A DNA stretch of 64,000 nt from NCBI GenBank assembly GCA_947495035.1, contig CANLXI010000035.1, positions 1 through 64,000 of the forward strand. The letters run 5' to 3'. Shown piece by piece: positions 26,630-34,971 of this stretch (the first letter of the stretch is position 1; the number at the start of each line of letters is the position of its first letter). Both the position numbers and the translations under genes were made by a program. The notes under the pieces are model-generated. The model was not told where the DNA came from. It did not search any database and saw only the letters and a list, made by a program, of their open reading frames with translations. This DNA comes from an uncultured Granulosicoccus sp. Lineage in GTDB: Bacteria > Pseudomonadota > Gammaproteobacteria > Granulosicoccales > Granulosicoccaceae.

Positions 26630-27346
26630 ATGCGTTCAATTTTTTCACGGATACCGATTACTCGAATTGTTCCTCGAGTCATGAATCTGTTGATAGCTTC
26701 TTTCTTTGTGCATTTTTTCATTGGTCAGGAAATTTCCCATGCGAGAGAGCTGCCTCAGCATGAAATCACTGCTGATAGTAGTGATTTCGCATTGAGAGAC
26801 TCTTTACTTGACATGGATTATGAAAGTTTCAAAAGCCATCTATCGAATGGGGCAGATCCAACGGCGTGGTTGGACGACTCACAGTTCGGCTGGGTTATGT
26901 GTGCAGCAACGGAGTCAGGTCGAGAAGAATATTTGAAATTGTTGATAGAGAGTGGTAATGACGTCAATTTTCGGCAGACGGATATCAGCAGCGCAATTTC
27001 ATTACCATTGACTTGTGCTGTTCGGTTTGGAAATCTCAATGCATTGAAGTTGCTGGTAGACGCAGGTGCACAACCAGAGAGAACTCCTTGTGATGCTTGT
27101 GTCAACCGCAAGCCAATGAGCGTGATGTCGGAGGCCATCCTCGTCAGAAAGTACGAATTGGCTGACTGGTTGTTCAACAAGGGAAACTACACGGATGCGC
27201 AGTTGCGTACCGATGCGAGCATTCTGCAGCGCCAGAAAGTCAATGAATCTTCCGCCCAGAATATCCATCGATTGACACTGGCCGAAAAACTGCGAGAAAG
27301 TGGGTATGAAGTCAGGCTGTGGAGCAGAGGTGAAGAATCTGACTAA
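26630..27346 (+). CDS. Exported ankyrin-repeat protein, probable immunity protein
   Basis: Protein of 238 residues with an N-terminal signal sequence (hydrophobic LLIASFFVHFFIG, followed by SHARE) and three or four ankyrin-type repeats: SFKSHLSNGADPTAW, EYLKLLIESGNDVNFRQ, LNALKLLVDAGAQPE, ELADWLFNKGNY. It starts 23 bp after the lipase-toxin gene with an AGGAG ribosome-binding site and shares its low GC content. Ankyrin proteins are known as antitoxins and immunity proteins that block enzymes by binding; a periplasmic location would match protection against a secreted lipase. The immunity role is inferred from context. Confidence 0.72.
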   Translation: MRSIFSRIPITRIVPRVMNLLIASFFVHFFIGQEISHARELPQHEITADSSDFALRDSLLDMDYESFKSHLSNGADPTAWLDDSQFGWVMCAATESGREEYLKLLIESGNDVNFRQTDISSAISLPLTCAVRFGNLNALKLLVDAGAQPERTPCDACVNRKPMSVMSEAILVRKYELADWLFNKGNYTDAQLRTDASILQRQKVNESSAQNIHRLTLAEKLRESGYEVRLWSRGEESD

Positions 27347-27444
27347 CGACGAAGCTTGTCTGAAGTCTCTGCTGTCAGACAGATGCCACGAGGCCCGGCC
27401 GTAAATCTGACCGGACCGCGTGCAGTCGAGAAACTACTGCCTGA

Positions 27445-29535
27445 TCAACCTGCTGGAGTTGCAAGTTCGATGGTTTCACTGCGTCGCCATATGACCGGAC
27501 TCGCATCGGAGGCTGTGGCGTCCAGTGAATTCGGTGGCAGGTAGTCCGGTGTGACATGGTATTCGTAGCTGGTTCCGGGTTGTACCGTGTCATCAACATA
27601 GTCGTGGGCGCCGGCGGGAGCGCGGGCTAGTGGCACCCCATTGCGCCAGATCAGGTAGCGGCCATACCTTTGTACGGCAGGATCGCCGCCGAAGGATATC
27701 TGCACGAGACGTGCTCCATAGATGATGGATGACAGACTCTCCAGTGGTTCGTATGCAGGTACCTGACGCACACTCTGGGACAGAACGGAGCCATTCTCGT
27801 CAATGACTGACAGAGTAATCTCTGCCGCTGCACCGTCGAGCGGATCGAAGGTGTGGGTCAGTGTGTCAGCATTCAGTTCTTCAACAAGTCGTCCTCCGAA
27901 CTCCAGGCGATAGCCGGCAGCAGCAGACAGGGTCGATGCGTTCCAGCGTGCTGACAGAAAGGCGGGGCCTCGCTCGATGCGAGTGAATCCTGGGCCGTTC
28001 TCGTCCAGGCTGCGTTGCTGACCGGGGAAGGCGCTACCGTCTTCGAAAACCACATCGTCACGACCGTTGCCGTCTACGTCCAGGGGGCCGTTGCGGTGGT
28101 CACGTGGCAGGCGGAATCCGACAGAGCCATCCATGTCATCCAGCCAGATGATGTCCGGGCGCGACCCTGACCTGCCAAAGACGATGGCGTCGCTGGAAGC
28201 ACCTCGCATCCCGAAGTCGGTAATGCCATCGCCGTCGATATCGCCGACGTCTCCGAATCCGCCACCGGCGATACAAGGGCTGGCAGCAGCTTCTACAAGG
28301 CGAGTTACTGATGGAGTGGTTTGATTGTCGAGAGTGTCAACGGTAGTGGTCCCATTGCTGCTGCCATAGAAGATGGCTGAACGTGCTCCGTATCCGCATC
28401 CCGATGTGCCAAGTGAATGATTGACGACCAGGTCGTCAAACCCGTCGGCATCGACATCCCCCAGGGCTGACGCTGCACAGTAGGTGCTGGCGGAGCAATC
28501 GCGAACCAGTTCGACACCGTCTGCAATGGTCGCGTTCGTTATTCCGCTGCGTCCGTAAATGACCTGAGGGCCGAGTTCCACGCGATTGAGGGCCAATATA
28601 TCGTCAGCGCCGTTTCCATCCACATCACCCGCTGCTTCAATATACGCTTGAGGTCGGAGTGTCAGTAGAATTTCGCCGTCATCCAATTCATCGGAGCTTC
28701 GATTTGCGGGAAAACCTGCTCTGCCTTCAATGATCTTCCAGGCTTGCGACGAGGATTCTCCGAGAGTCTTGACGAGCACATCGTCGAAGCCATCGGCATT
28801 GAAATCTCCCAGTGTCGTCAGACCTCGATCGAATCCGGCAGGGACCACATCGTCAAGGCTGAAGCCATTCTGTCCATCAAGTGAACGCACATCTATCAAT
28901 GAGTCAGTCAGACCACCGAAGATGACAGCGCCGACACCGGGGCCGTAGCCAGTAGCGGGGGACACAAAAGCTGCGATGTCGATTCGATCATCGCCATTGA
29001 CATCCCCGATCTCATATATCGACGTGACATCGAGACAATTACCGCCAGAGCCGTAGATGATGCGCAAGGATCCTTCGAGATCAGAGGTGGTCAGGGTCGA
29101 GCTGGAGATCGTTGCCGAGGGCAGTAATACGCCTGCTGCACATTCACTGACCATTCCAGCTGGTGCGAGAAATACGTAATCGGAAATACCGTCACCGTCT
29201 GTATCAGCGATGGGAAGGCTGCCTTCACGACCGCCAAAGCGGCTATCGCTGAGCATGACACCGTTCAGTGTGCGCTGTACGGACAGCGTGCGAGTGGCTG
29301 GATCCTCGATGCTGGCGGGAAACAGGAGGTTGCCGACTCCACTTCCTGTGGAATCGCCGCCATTGCCATTGCCATTGCTGTCGCCACCACCATTGCTACC
29401 GCCGTTATCTGAACCATCGTCGCTGCCGTTCGTCATGCCATCGTCCTGACTGGCGTCTGGCGTGTTCGGGGAATCACTGCATGACGACAATGCCAGTATG
29501 GCAAGGAGAGATAAACAGGCGGGATGAGTTTTCAT
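27445..29535 (-). CDS. FG-GAP beta-propeller lipoprotein
   Basis: Surface or periplasmic lipoprotein of 696 residues. The signal peptide ends in the lipobox LALSSC, then a Gly/Asn/Ser/Asp-rich linker (about 25-65). Seven calcium-loop motifs of DxDxDG type follow (DTDGDGISD, DVNGDDRID, DFNADGFDD, DVDGNGADD, DVDADGFDD, DIDGDGITD, DVDGNGRDD), consistent with a seven-bladed integrin-like propeller. Near the C-terminus two fibronectin III-like regions occur (SARWNASTLSAAAGYRLEF and the final YEYHVTPDYLPPN). Start MKTHPACL at 29535 gives the signal peptide directly. Likely adhesive or carbohydrate/protein-binding; no enzyme motif seen. Confidence 0.82.
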   Translation of the reverse strand: MKTHPACLSLLAILALSSCSDSPNTPDASQDDGMTNGSDDGSDNGGSNGGGDSNGNGNGGDSTGSGVGNLLFPASIEDPATRTLSVQRTLNGVMLSDSRFGGREGSLPIADTDGDGISDYVFLAPAGMVSECAAGVLLPSATISSSTLTTSDLEGSLRIIYGSGGNCLDVTSIYEIGDVNGDDRIDIAAFVSPATGYGPGVGAVIFGGLTDSLIDVRSLDGQNGFSLDDVVPAGFDRGLTTLGDFNADGFDDVLVKTLGESSSQAWKIIEGRAGFPANRSSDELDDGEILLTLRPQAYIEAAGDVDGNGADDILALNRVELGPQVIYGRSGITNATIADGVELVRDCSASTYCAASALGDVDADGFDDLVVNHSLGTSGCGYGARSAIFYGSSNGTTTVDTLDNQTTPSVTRLVEAAASPCIAGGGFGDVGDIDGDGITDFGMRGASSDAIVFGRSGSRPDIIWLDDMDGSVGFRLPRDHRNGPLDVDGNGRDDVVFEDGSAFPGQQRSLDENGPGFTRIERGPAFLSARWNASTLSAAAGYRLEFGGRLVEELNADTLTHTFDPLDGAAAEITLSVIDENGSVLSQSVRQVPAYEPLESLSSIIYGARLVQISFGGDPAVQRYGRYLIWRNGVPLARAPAGAHDYVDDTVQPGTSYEYHVTPDYLPPNSLDATASDASPVIWRRSETIELATPAG

Positions 29536-29791
29536 GTGAACGCTCTTGCAACGGTCTGGTTTTACCGAGCATCGAAAAGGTGTGAAAGCGGGTTCGAGGC
29601 GCGCGCTGAAGTCGCCTTCAGCGATCGGCCCAAGCGCGAATCTATCAATATGCCCGCTGGCCTGTCTCGGTAAGAGTGGCGAAAAAAATGCTTGCATCCC
29701 GTGTTTATCACCAAGTGATGAACTGCGGGTAAGCCAGCGATGAACTGCTGGCGGCAATCTGTCTACTCCATTCACAAATCGGGGAAGGACA

Positions 29792-30829
29792 GTGACTTAT
29801 TCTACAAACACGCGTGTTCTGGTCACCACGAGTTGGACCACCCTGGCCTTGCTGGTCGGATCGTTTTCAGGAGGCGTCATGGCTTGGGATGTGCCGACCA
29901 ATCTTGGCGAACAGGATGATGCACTGGTCTGGGAGTCCGAAGCTCCCAGTTTCAACATCTACGAAGATGGTGGCTATATTGCGACTGTGCACGGGACCAA
30001 CAGCTATGAGCCGATATTCTCGAACAGTGAGTATCAGGTTGTCGCTCATGACCATGGCAATCAGTTCACCGCCATCTCGGCCAGCTTTTTCTACCTGGAC
30101 GATGATGATGACGGCGATCTTGAGCCAGACGACTCGGAGGAGTTGGAATTTGATGAAGCTGAGTTGTATTTCGAGCTCAACAATACCGACGGAGATCTGG
30201 GTATTCACTCAGTCGTCGACGGCGATGCCTGGACGAATCTGAAATATGAAGATGTCAATGGTCGTGTGTTGATTGACGTTCAAGTAAGCGGGGTCATGGC
30301 CAAGCAGGGGCTCACCGAGTTTTTCTTCGAAAGTGCTGAACCAACTTTCGACGAACTTTCCCCGGCTGATTTCTTTGCCCGATTTCCCGCGGGTATCTAT
30401 GATTTCGAGGGTACAACCATCGACGGTGAAGACATCGAGGCAGAAACGATGCTCTCTCAGGTGCTGCCAGCGCCGGCGACGATCTATATCGGAGCCAACC
30501 CGGCGGGCCCCTTCGAGGGCTGTGAGGATGATTCTGCCCTTGATCCGTCTGCCATGATGGAGCTTTCGGGTGGGCTGCGCGCTCAATGGGACCCTGTTAC
30601 CACACACCATCCAGACATCGGAATGCCGGGTGAGATCGAGGTGGAGATCTATCAATTTGTCTTCGAAGGCGAAGAGGTACACCTGAGTGTGGATCTGGAT
30701 GCGGACACCACCGAATTCATCATCCCTGCTGAATTCATACACAGCGGAGCCCCGGGAAAACTGGAAGTGCTGGTTCGCGATGCTACGCATAATCAGGTGG
30801 GAACCGAGGCCTGTTTCCAGGTTCAATAG
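29792..30829 (+). CDS. Acidic secreted protein of unknown function
   Basis: Protein of 345 residues, not recognised. It starts at GTG 29792 with GGAAGGA five bases upstream, has a signal peptide ending near GGVMAW, and is very rich in Asp and Glu (FFYLDDDDDGDLEPDDSEE, LSVDLDADTTEF), suggesting calcium binding or a salt-adapted extracellular protein. Regular short hydrophobic strands suggest a beta-sandwich. It is divergent from the FG-GAP lipoprotein and convergent with the outer-membrane barrel gene. Confidence 0.7.
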   Translation: MTYSTNTRVLVTTSWTTLALLVGSFSGGVMAWDVPTNLGEQDDALVWESEAPSFNIYEDGGYIATVHGTNSYEPIFSNSEYQVVAHDHGNQFTAISASFFYLDDDDDGDLEPDDSEELEFDEAELYFELNNTDGDLGIHSVVDGDAWTNLKYEDVNGRVLIDVQVSGVMAKQGLTEFFFESAEPTFDELSPADFFARFPAGIYDFEGTTIDGEDIEAETMLSQVLPAPATIYIGANPAGPFEGCEDDSALDPSAMMELSGGLRAQWDPVTTHHPDIGMPGEIEVEIYQFVFEGEEVHLSVDLDADTTEFIIPAEFIHSGAPGKLEVLVRDATHNQVGTEACFQVQ

Positions 30830-30926
30830 TGCCGCTGGAGCCTCAGTCTGCTACAGGCGTGCTTGCCGGTGTGGTTGAACTACCAAAACCGCACCGGCAG
30901 CGTCTCGATGACAGGCAACGGTAGCA

Positions 30927-32351
30927 TCAGAATTCGTAGGTGAGCTCTACCGCGATACGATCGATCGATTCCCTTTGACCGGAATCCATCAGCTCTCCGG
31001 TAATCAGCCGTGCAATACTCAACTCGGTCTGCAGACCATCGATTGGCTCGAACTCCAGACTCAGGCGAGTTTCGTGTCCCAGTCTGCGATCACCGGTATT
31101 CAGATCAAGGTCGATCTCGGCCTCCAGAGTATCGTCATGGAGCGAATCTCGGCTATAGCGATGGTGGGTCAATGCATAGCGGGTGCTGCCGAATATGTGT
31201 CCTCGAAGCTGGATCGTGGCTATACGCAGATTGGACAGCTCCGGGTCGAGGACTTCTCCGTAGTAGTGATGATCGATCTCGTTCGAGTGCAGTCCGGTTT
31301 GTCGGAAGGTGCCGGAACCTTCAGCTTGACCGAGGTCTGTGCCTGATCCGATGGAGTAGCCCAGAGACAATGTGTGGTTTGACAGTTGCTGAGGTGTCCA
31401 GTGCAGCCAGACGCTGAAAGCCCAGGCATTTGCGGAGACCGAATCCACCGGCGCTACATCCGGCTGGTTTTCCTGATCATCATCGTCCGTATTGTCCGAG
31501 TCCGGACTTTCGACATCCGGGCTATCGTCATCTTCCACTGCCTGCGTTCGCAAGGTTCCGCCCATCCACGCTCCCCGCGACTGCAGTTCGAATCGGTGGC
31601 CACGATTGGTGACATGGGCCTGGCGCAGCTGCAGGCCAATCCAGGCCAGGCCGTCGTCACTGGAGTCTGCATTGACGGAAGTTTGATGGCGTGCTGGCTG
31701 ATGGCGAGAGGAGCGATCCTGGCGAGCAGTCAGATGTACATCCCACTGAGTCCATTCGGAGGGTCTGATTCTCAGGTGACCGAACAGCCAGTAAATGCTG
31801 TCCAGTTCGGGATCCCGGGGCGCCGGGTTGCTGCGTGGTGCGTCTGAGCTTCGGCCCAGTCCGACCATGTGGAATGATCGTTCGGTGTGTCCTCGTAGGG
31901 TCACAGCGTCCAGTTCCTCGTCCCACCACCAGCCCTCGTCGTCAGTGATATTCTGTCGTCCGATACGTAATGAGGTATTCGTATCGGTATTCCCGCTCCA
32001 TTGCAGCCAGTATTCCTCTAGCACCGCACGATTGTCGACATCGGATTGCAGGTCGCCCTCGAATTTCTGCTGTTCGGAAATCAAATCAATGTCCACCAGG
32101 CCGACGAGAACCTGGCTTACACGGTAGGATCGCCTGAACTCGAGTTCAGCGGTAAAGGCCGGGGACACCAGATCTTCCGCGTCATCGGCTGACAGTGCAT
32201 GGCGATGGGACTCATAGGAGAGTGTCAGGACCGTTTCAGACTCGTGGGCTGATTCGGCATCCTCGTCATCCTCCTCGCTCCAGCAACTGGTAGAGGTCAG
32301 GGCAAGCGGTACGGCGAACAACAGAGTAGGAATGATCGTCATCGTGTTCAT
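30927..32351 (-). CDS. Outer-membrane beta-barrel, alginate-export (AlgE)-like
   Basis: Porin-like barrel of 474 residues. A signal peptide (ending near STSCWS) is followed by an acidic stretch, then alternating amphipathic strands, LRIGRQNITDDEGWWWDEELDAV (a block typical of alginate_exp family proteins), YWLFGHLRIR, and a terminal strand AVELTYEF ending in Phe, the BAM recognition residue. An acidic loop with DDDDQENQPD lies near residue 290. It lies 138 bp downstream of the histidine-kinase gene and in the same direction, so the two-component system probably controls or is co-expressed with it. Substrate unknown. Confidence 0.75.
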   Translation of the reverse strand: MNTMTIIPTLLFAVPLALTSTSCWSEEDDEDAESAHESETVLTLSYESHRHALSADDAEDLVSPAFTAELEFRRSYRVSQVLVGLVDIDLISEQQKFEGDLQSDVDNRAVLEEYWLQWSGNTDTNTSLRIGRQNITDDEGWWWDEELDAVTLRGHTERSFHMVGLGRSSDAPRSNPAPRDPELDSIYWLFGHLRIRPSEWTQWDVHLTARQDRSSRHQPARHQTSVNADSSDDGLAWIGLQLRQAHVTNRGHRFELQSRGAWMGGTLRTQAVEDDDSPDVESPDSDNTDDDDQENQPDVAPVDSVSANAWAFSVWLHWTPQQLSNHTLSLGYSIGSGTDLGQAEGSGTFRQTGLHSNEIDHHYYGEVLDPELSNLRIATIQLRGHIFGSTRYALTHHRYSRDSLHDDTLEAEIDLDLNTGDRRLGHETRLSLEFEPIDGLQTELSIARLITGELMDSGQRESIDRIAVELTYEF

Positions 32352-32489
32352 TGAATCTCCTCAGCATTTCGCTTTCCCACGCCTCTCCCGGGTCACAGGC
32401 CTCACACGAATCTCACGCATAACACAGATCACACAGATCACAGACGTCCAGCCTGGCCAGTCATCTGTCGTGACGCTACCGTTGTCGGG

Positions 32490-33959
32490 TTACGAGGGTG
32501 TCGTGTTTCCGGTTTTCGATTCGTTCCGTGCACCTTGTTTGCTGACTTGTCGACTGACGATCCGGCCGACACCTGTTTCATGCAGTCGCAATCGGAATAC
32601 GGTACGTTTTCCCGGAATCGAACTCACTGTCAGTTCGCCACCATGTGCCTTTGCCACAGCGTGGGCGTAGCTGAGACCCAGTCCACAGCCCATGCCCCCA
32701 CGACTGGAATCGGCTCGGTAGAACCGATCGAAAACATGGTTCAACGAGATGGGAGGTATGCCGATACCATTGTCAGCAACCTCTGTCACGACACAGCCGT
32801 TCATGCGCTTCATCGCTACGGAAATCTCGCCGCCCTCGGGCGTGTATTTCAATGCATTGTCCAGCAGGTTGGAAAGCAATCGTTGCAAGCTGTTGCTGTC
32901 CGCCTTGACATGGCATGCTCTTTCGATCGAGCGAAGCAGGGCAATTTGTTTGAGCTCCATTGCCGGTTCGAAAAAATCACAGGCATCCCGGCACAAGTCG
33001 CTCAGATCGAGTGTCTGCGTATGCAGCGTCAGTACACCGGCCTCGGCTTCGGCAACGTCCAGCGACAAGTCGATCATTCGAATCAGCCTGTCACATTCGG
33101 ACACCGTGTGATCGACACTTTCAGCGATCTGCCGGGAGTCGGGAGGTTTGTGCAGCAGAGACTCGGATATCAGTCTGATTCTGCCCAATGGGCTGCGTAG
33201 ATCGTGAGCGATATTGTCGGTCATCTCTCGCATATGGTGAATCAATGCCTGTAAACGACCAGCCATGGCATCGAAGGTGTCCGCCAGTGATTGCACTTCT
33301 TCCAGTTGCCCTTGCAAGTTGGCTCGGGAATCCAGATCTCCCTTGCTGAAACCCTTGGCAGCGACACTGACTCTGTGAATACCGGACACGGTTCTGCGGG
33401 TGACCAGCCAGACCAGCAGGGACGCGATGGGAATGGCCAGCAGGAACACGGCCGTGAATGCGAATACCAGCAGTTCGGTGATGTCCTGATGGTCCTCGGT
33501 CGATTCGCCGAGAATCAGTACATGCTCCGGCGATAGCCGACCGTAGATGGTTCGTGTCCGTGCCTCCTGGCTATCCAGGTCCATTGTCAGAATCACCGGC
33601 TCGTACGCGTTCGATAGTTGCGCCCTCACCAGCGAGAAATCCGGTTCGAGGCCATTCCAGAAATACATGTCGGATTGATGGATCAGGGTCAGGTCAGAAT
33701 CCAGAAGCATGAGGAAAACGGACTCATGCTCATCGTTGGCTGTCTCCTTGTTGATTTCGTCAATGACACCGGAGATTCCCTCATTGCTCAGCGTGTGGGA
33801 AAATTCACTGATGTCTTCCATCAGATCCTCATCCATGCTTTGCATGAGCATTCGGTTGATGGACCAGTAGAGCAGGGTGAAGCAGACCAGCAACAGCAGG
33901 GTGAAGGTGAGAACCGTATAGACGGTGAGCCTTCCACTCAGTGTTCTGGACAGTTTCAT
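32490..33959 (-). CDS. Sensor histidine kinase
   Basis: Membrane-bound kinase of 489 residues. Two membrane helices (about 12-35 and 165-185) flank a periplasmic sensor of about 130 residues; then a HAMP domain, the phospho-acceptor H-box NIAHDLRSPLGRIR, the N-box NALKYTPEGG, G1 VADNGIGIP, and a Gly-rich GGMGCGLGLSYA box before the end. Start MKLSRTLSGRL at 33959 lies two bases after the response-regulator stop, so the pair is coupled. The signal is unknown; the downstream outer-membrane barrel suggests envelope or extracellular carbohydrate sensing. Confidence 0.92.
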   Translation of the reverse strand: MKLSRTLSGRLTVYTVLTFTLLLLVCFTLLYWSINRMLMQSMDEDLMEDISEFSHTLSNEGISGVIDEINKETANDEHESVFLMLLDSDLTLIHQSDMYFWNGLEPDFSLVRAQLSNAYEPVILTMDLDSQEARTRTIYGRLSPEHVLILGESTEDHQDITELLVFAFTAVFLLAIPIASLLVWLVTRRTVSGIHRVSVAAKGFSKGDLDSRANLQGQLEEVQSLADTFDAMAGRLQALIHHMREMTDNIAHDLRSPLGRIRLISESLLHKPPDSRQIAESVDHTVSECDRLIRMIDLSLDVAEAEAGVLTLHTQTLDLSDLCRDACDFFEPAMELKQIALLRSIERACHVKADSNSLQRLLSNLLDNALKYTPEGGEISVAMKRMNGCVVTEVADNGIGIPPISLNHVFDRFYRADSSRGGMGCGLGLSYAHAVAKAHGGELTVSSIPGKRTVFRLRLHETGVGRIVSRQVSKQGARNESKTGNTTPS

Positions 33960-33961
33960 GC

Positions 33962-34642
33962 TCAATCTGCTTCGCGTTTGAGTACATAGCCAGCGCCACG
34001 TATCGTGTGAATGAGTGTGTGCTGGTACTGCTTGTCGATTTTCTCCCGCAGCTTGCTGATTCTGGCTTCGACGACATTGGTGCAAGGGTCAAACGTGTAG
34101 TTCCAGACACGCTCCATGATCATTGTTCTGGAGACCACAATGCCCGCGTTTCTGATCAGGTATTCCAGAAGCGCAAATTCCTTGGGTTGCAAGTCGATGC
34201 GTTGTCCTGCTCGGCTGACGCTGCGAGAGAGCAGGTCCATTTCGATATCGTCGAAGCATAGGGTCGAGGAGCTGTCAGTATGGGCGGCCCGGCGAGACAA
34301 GGCTTCGAGACGAGCCAGAAGTTCGGAGTAGGAAAAGGGTTTGATGAGATAATCATCACCACCGGCACGTAGTCCGGTGATACGATCATCAACGCTTCGT
34401 CTGGCGCTGAGTATCAGTACCGGGGACTGAATACCCTGACATCGCATGCGCTCTATCACTGCAAGTCCATCCAGCTTTGGCAGCATCAGATCGACGATGG
34501 CAACGTCGAAACGCTCGTTCAGTGCATAATCAAGGCCGTCGAGACCGTCCTGAGCGAGCAGCATCGTATGTCCCGCTTCACTCAGACCGCGCTGTAGAAA
34601 AGCGGATACGACATCATCATCCTCTATCAGAAGAATCCTCAC
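33962..34642 (-). CDS. OmpR/PhoB-family response regulator
   Basis: DNA-binding response regulator, 226 residues: receiver domain with the acidic pair in LLIEDDD, phospho-acceptor Asp in AIVDLMLPKLDG, and switch Lys in DDYLIKPFSYSEL; winged helix from about 130 to 222 (KEFALLEYLIRNAG, VVEARISKLREKI). GTG at 34642 is chosen as start because VRILLIEDDD is the usual N-terminus and GGAG lies nine bases upstream; the longer ATG start adds 12 atypical residues. First gene of the regulator-kinase-barrel unit. Confidence 0.93.
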   Translation of the reverse strand: MRILLIEDDDVVSAFLQRGLSEAGHTMLLAQDGLDGLDYALNERFDVAIVDLMLPKLDGLAVIERMRCQGIQSPVLILSARRSVDDRITGLRAGGDDYLIKPFSYSELLARLEALSRRAAHTDSSSTLCFDDIEMDLLSRSVSRAGQRIDLQPKEFALLEYLIRNAGIVVSRTMIMERVWNYTFDPCTNVVEARISKLREKIDKQYQHTLIHTIRGAGYVLKREAD

Positions 34643-34971
34643 TGAACATTCTCCAGGCGTGTCACGGAGCAGGTTCACACATCATGCGAATCATTTCATC
34701 CGTTCGCAGGCAGTCTTCTGCAGATCAACTGCGGATCGAACCCGCCGATACTGTCACTCTAGAACAACGAGGCCTTGAGTAGTATTATCAATTGATGAAC
34801 TTTGAACTTGTCGGTGGCTCGTGGCGTGTAGCGTGTAGCGTGTAGCGTGTGGCTTGTTGGTTCGTGACTCGGTAGCTCCGCAAGCAGAGGAGCTTTGGTG
34901 CCTGTTCTGGCTCCCGTTCCAGTACCTGCTTGGGTGACCGCTTTGACGTCTGATTTGACGCCTGCTTGAGA
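34643..34971. repeat. Gap with 7-bp repeats (gcgtgta, four copies)
   Basis: The 329-bp gap between the response regulator start and the metalloprotease stop has no credible gene. Four copies of gcgtgta, the last altered to gcgtgtg, occupy 34824-34851. The regulator promoter must lie in the left half. Confidence 0.8.
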
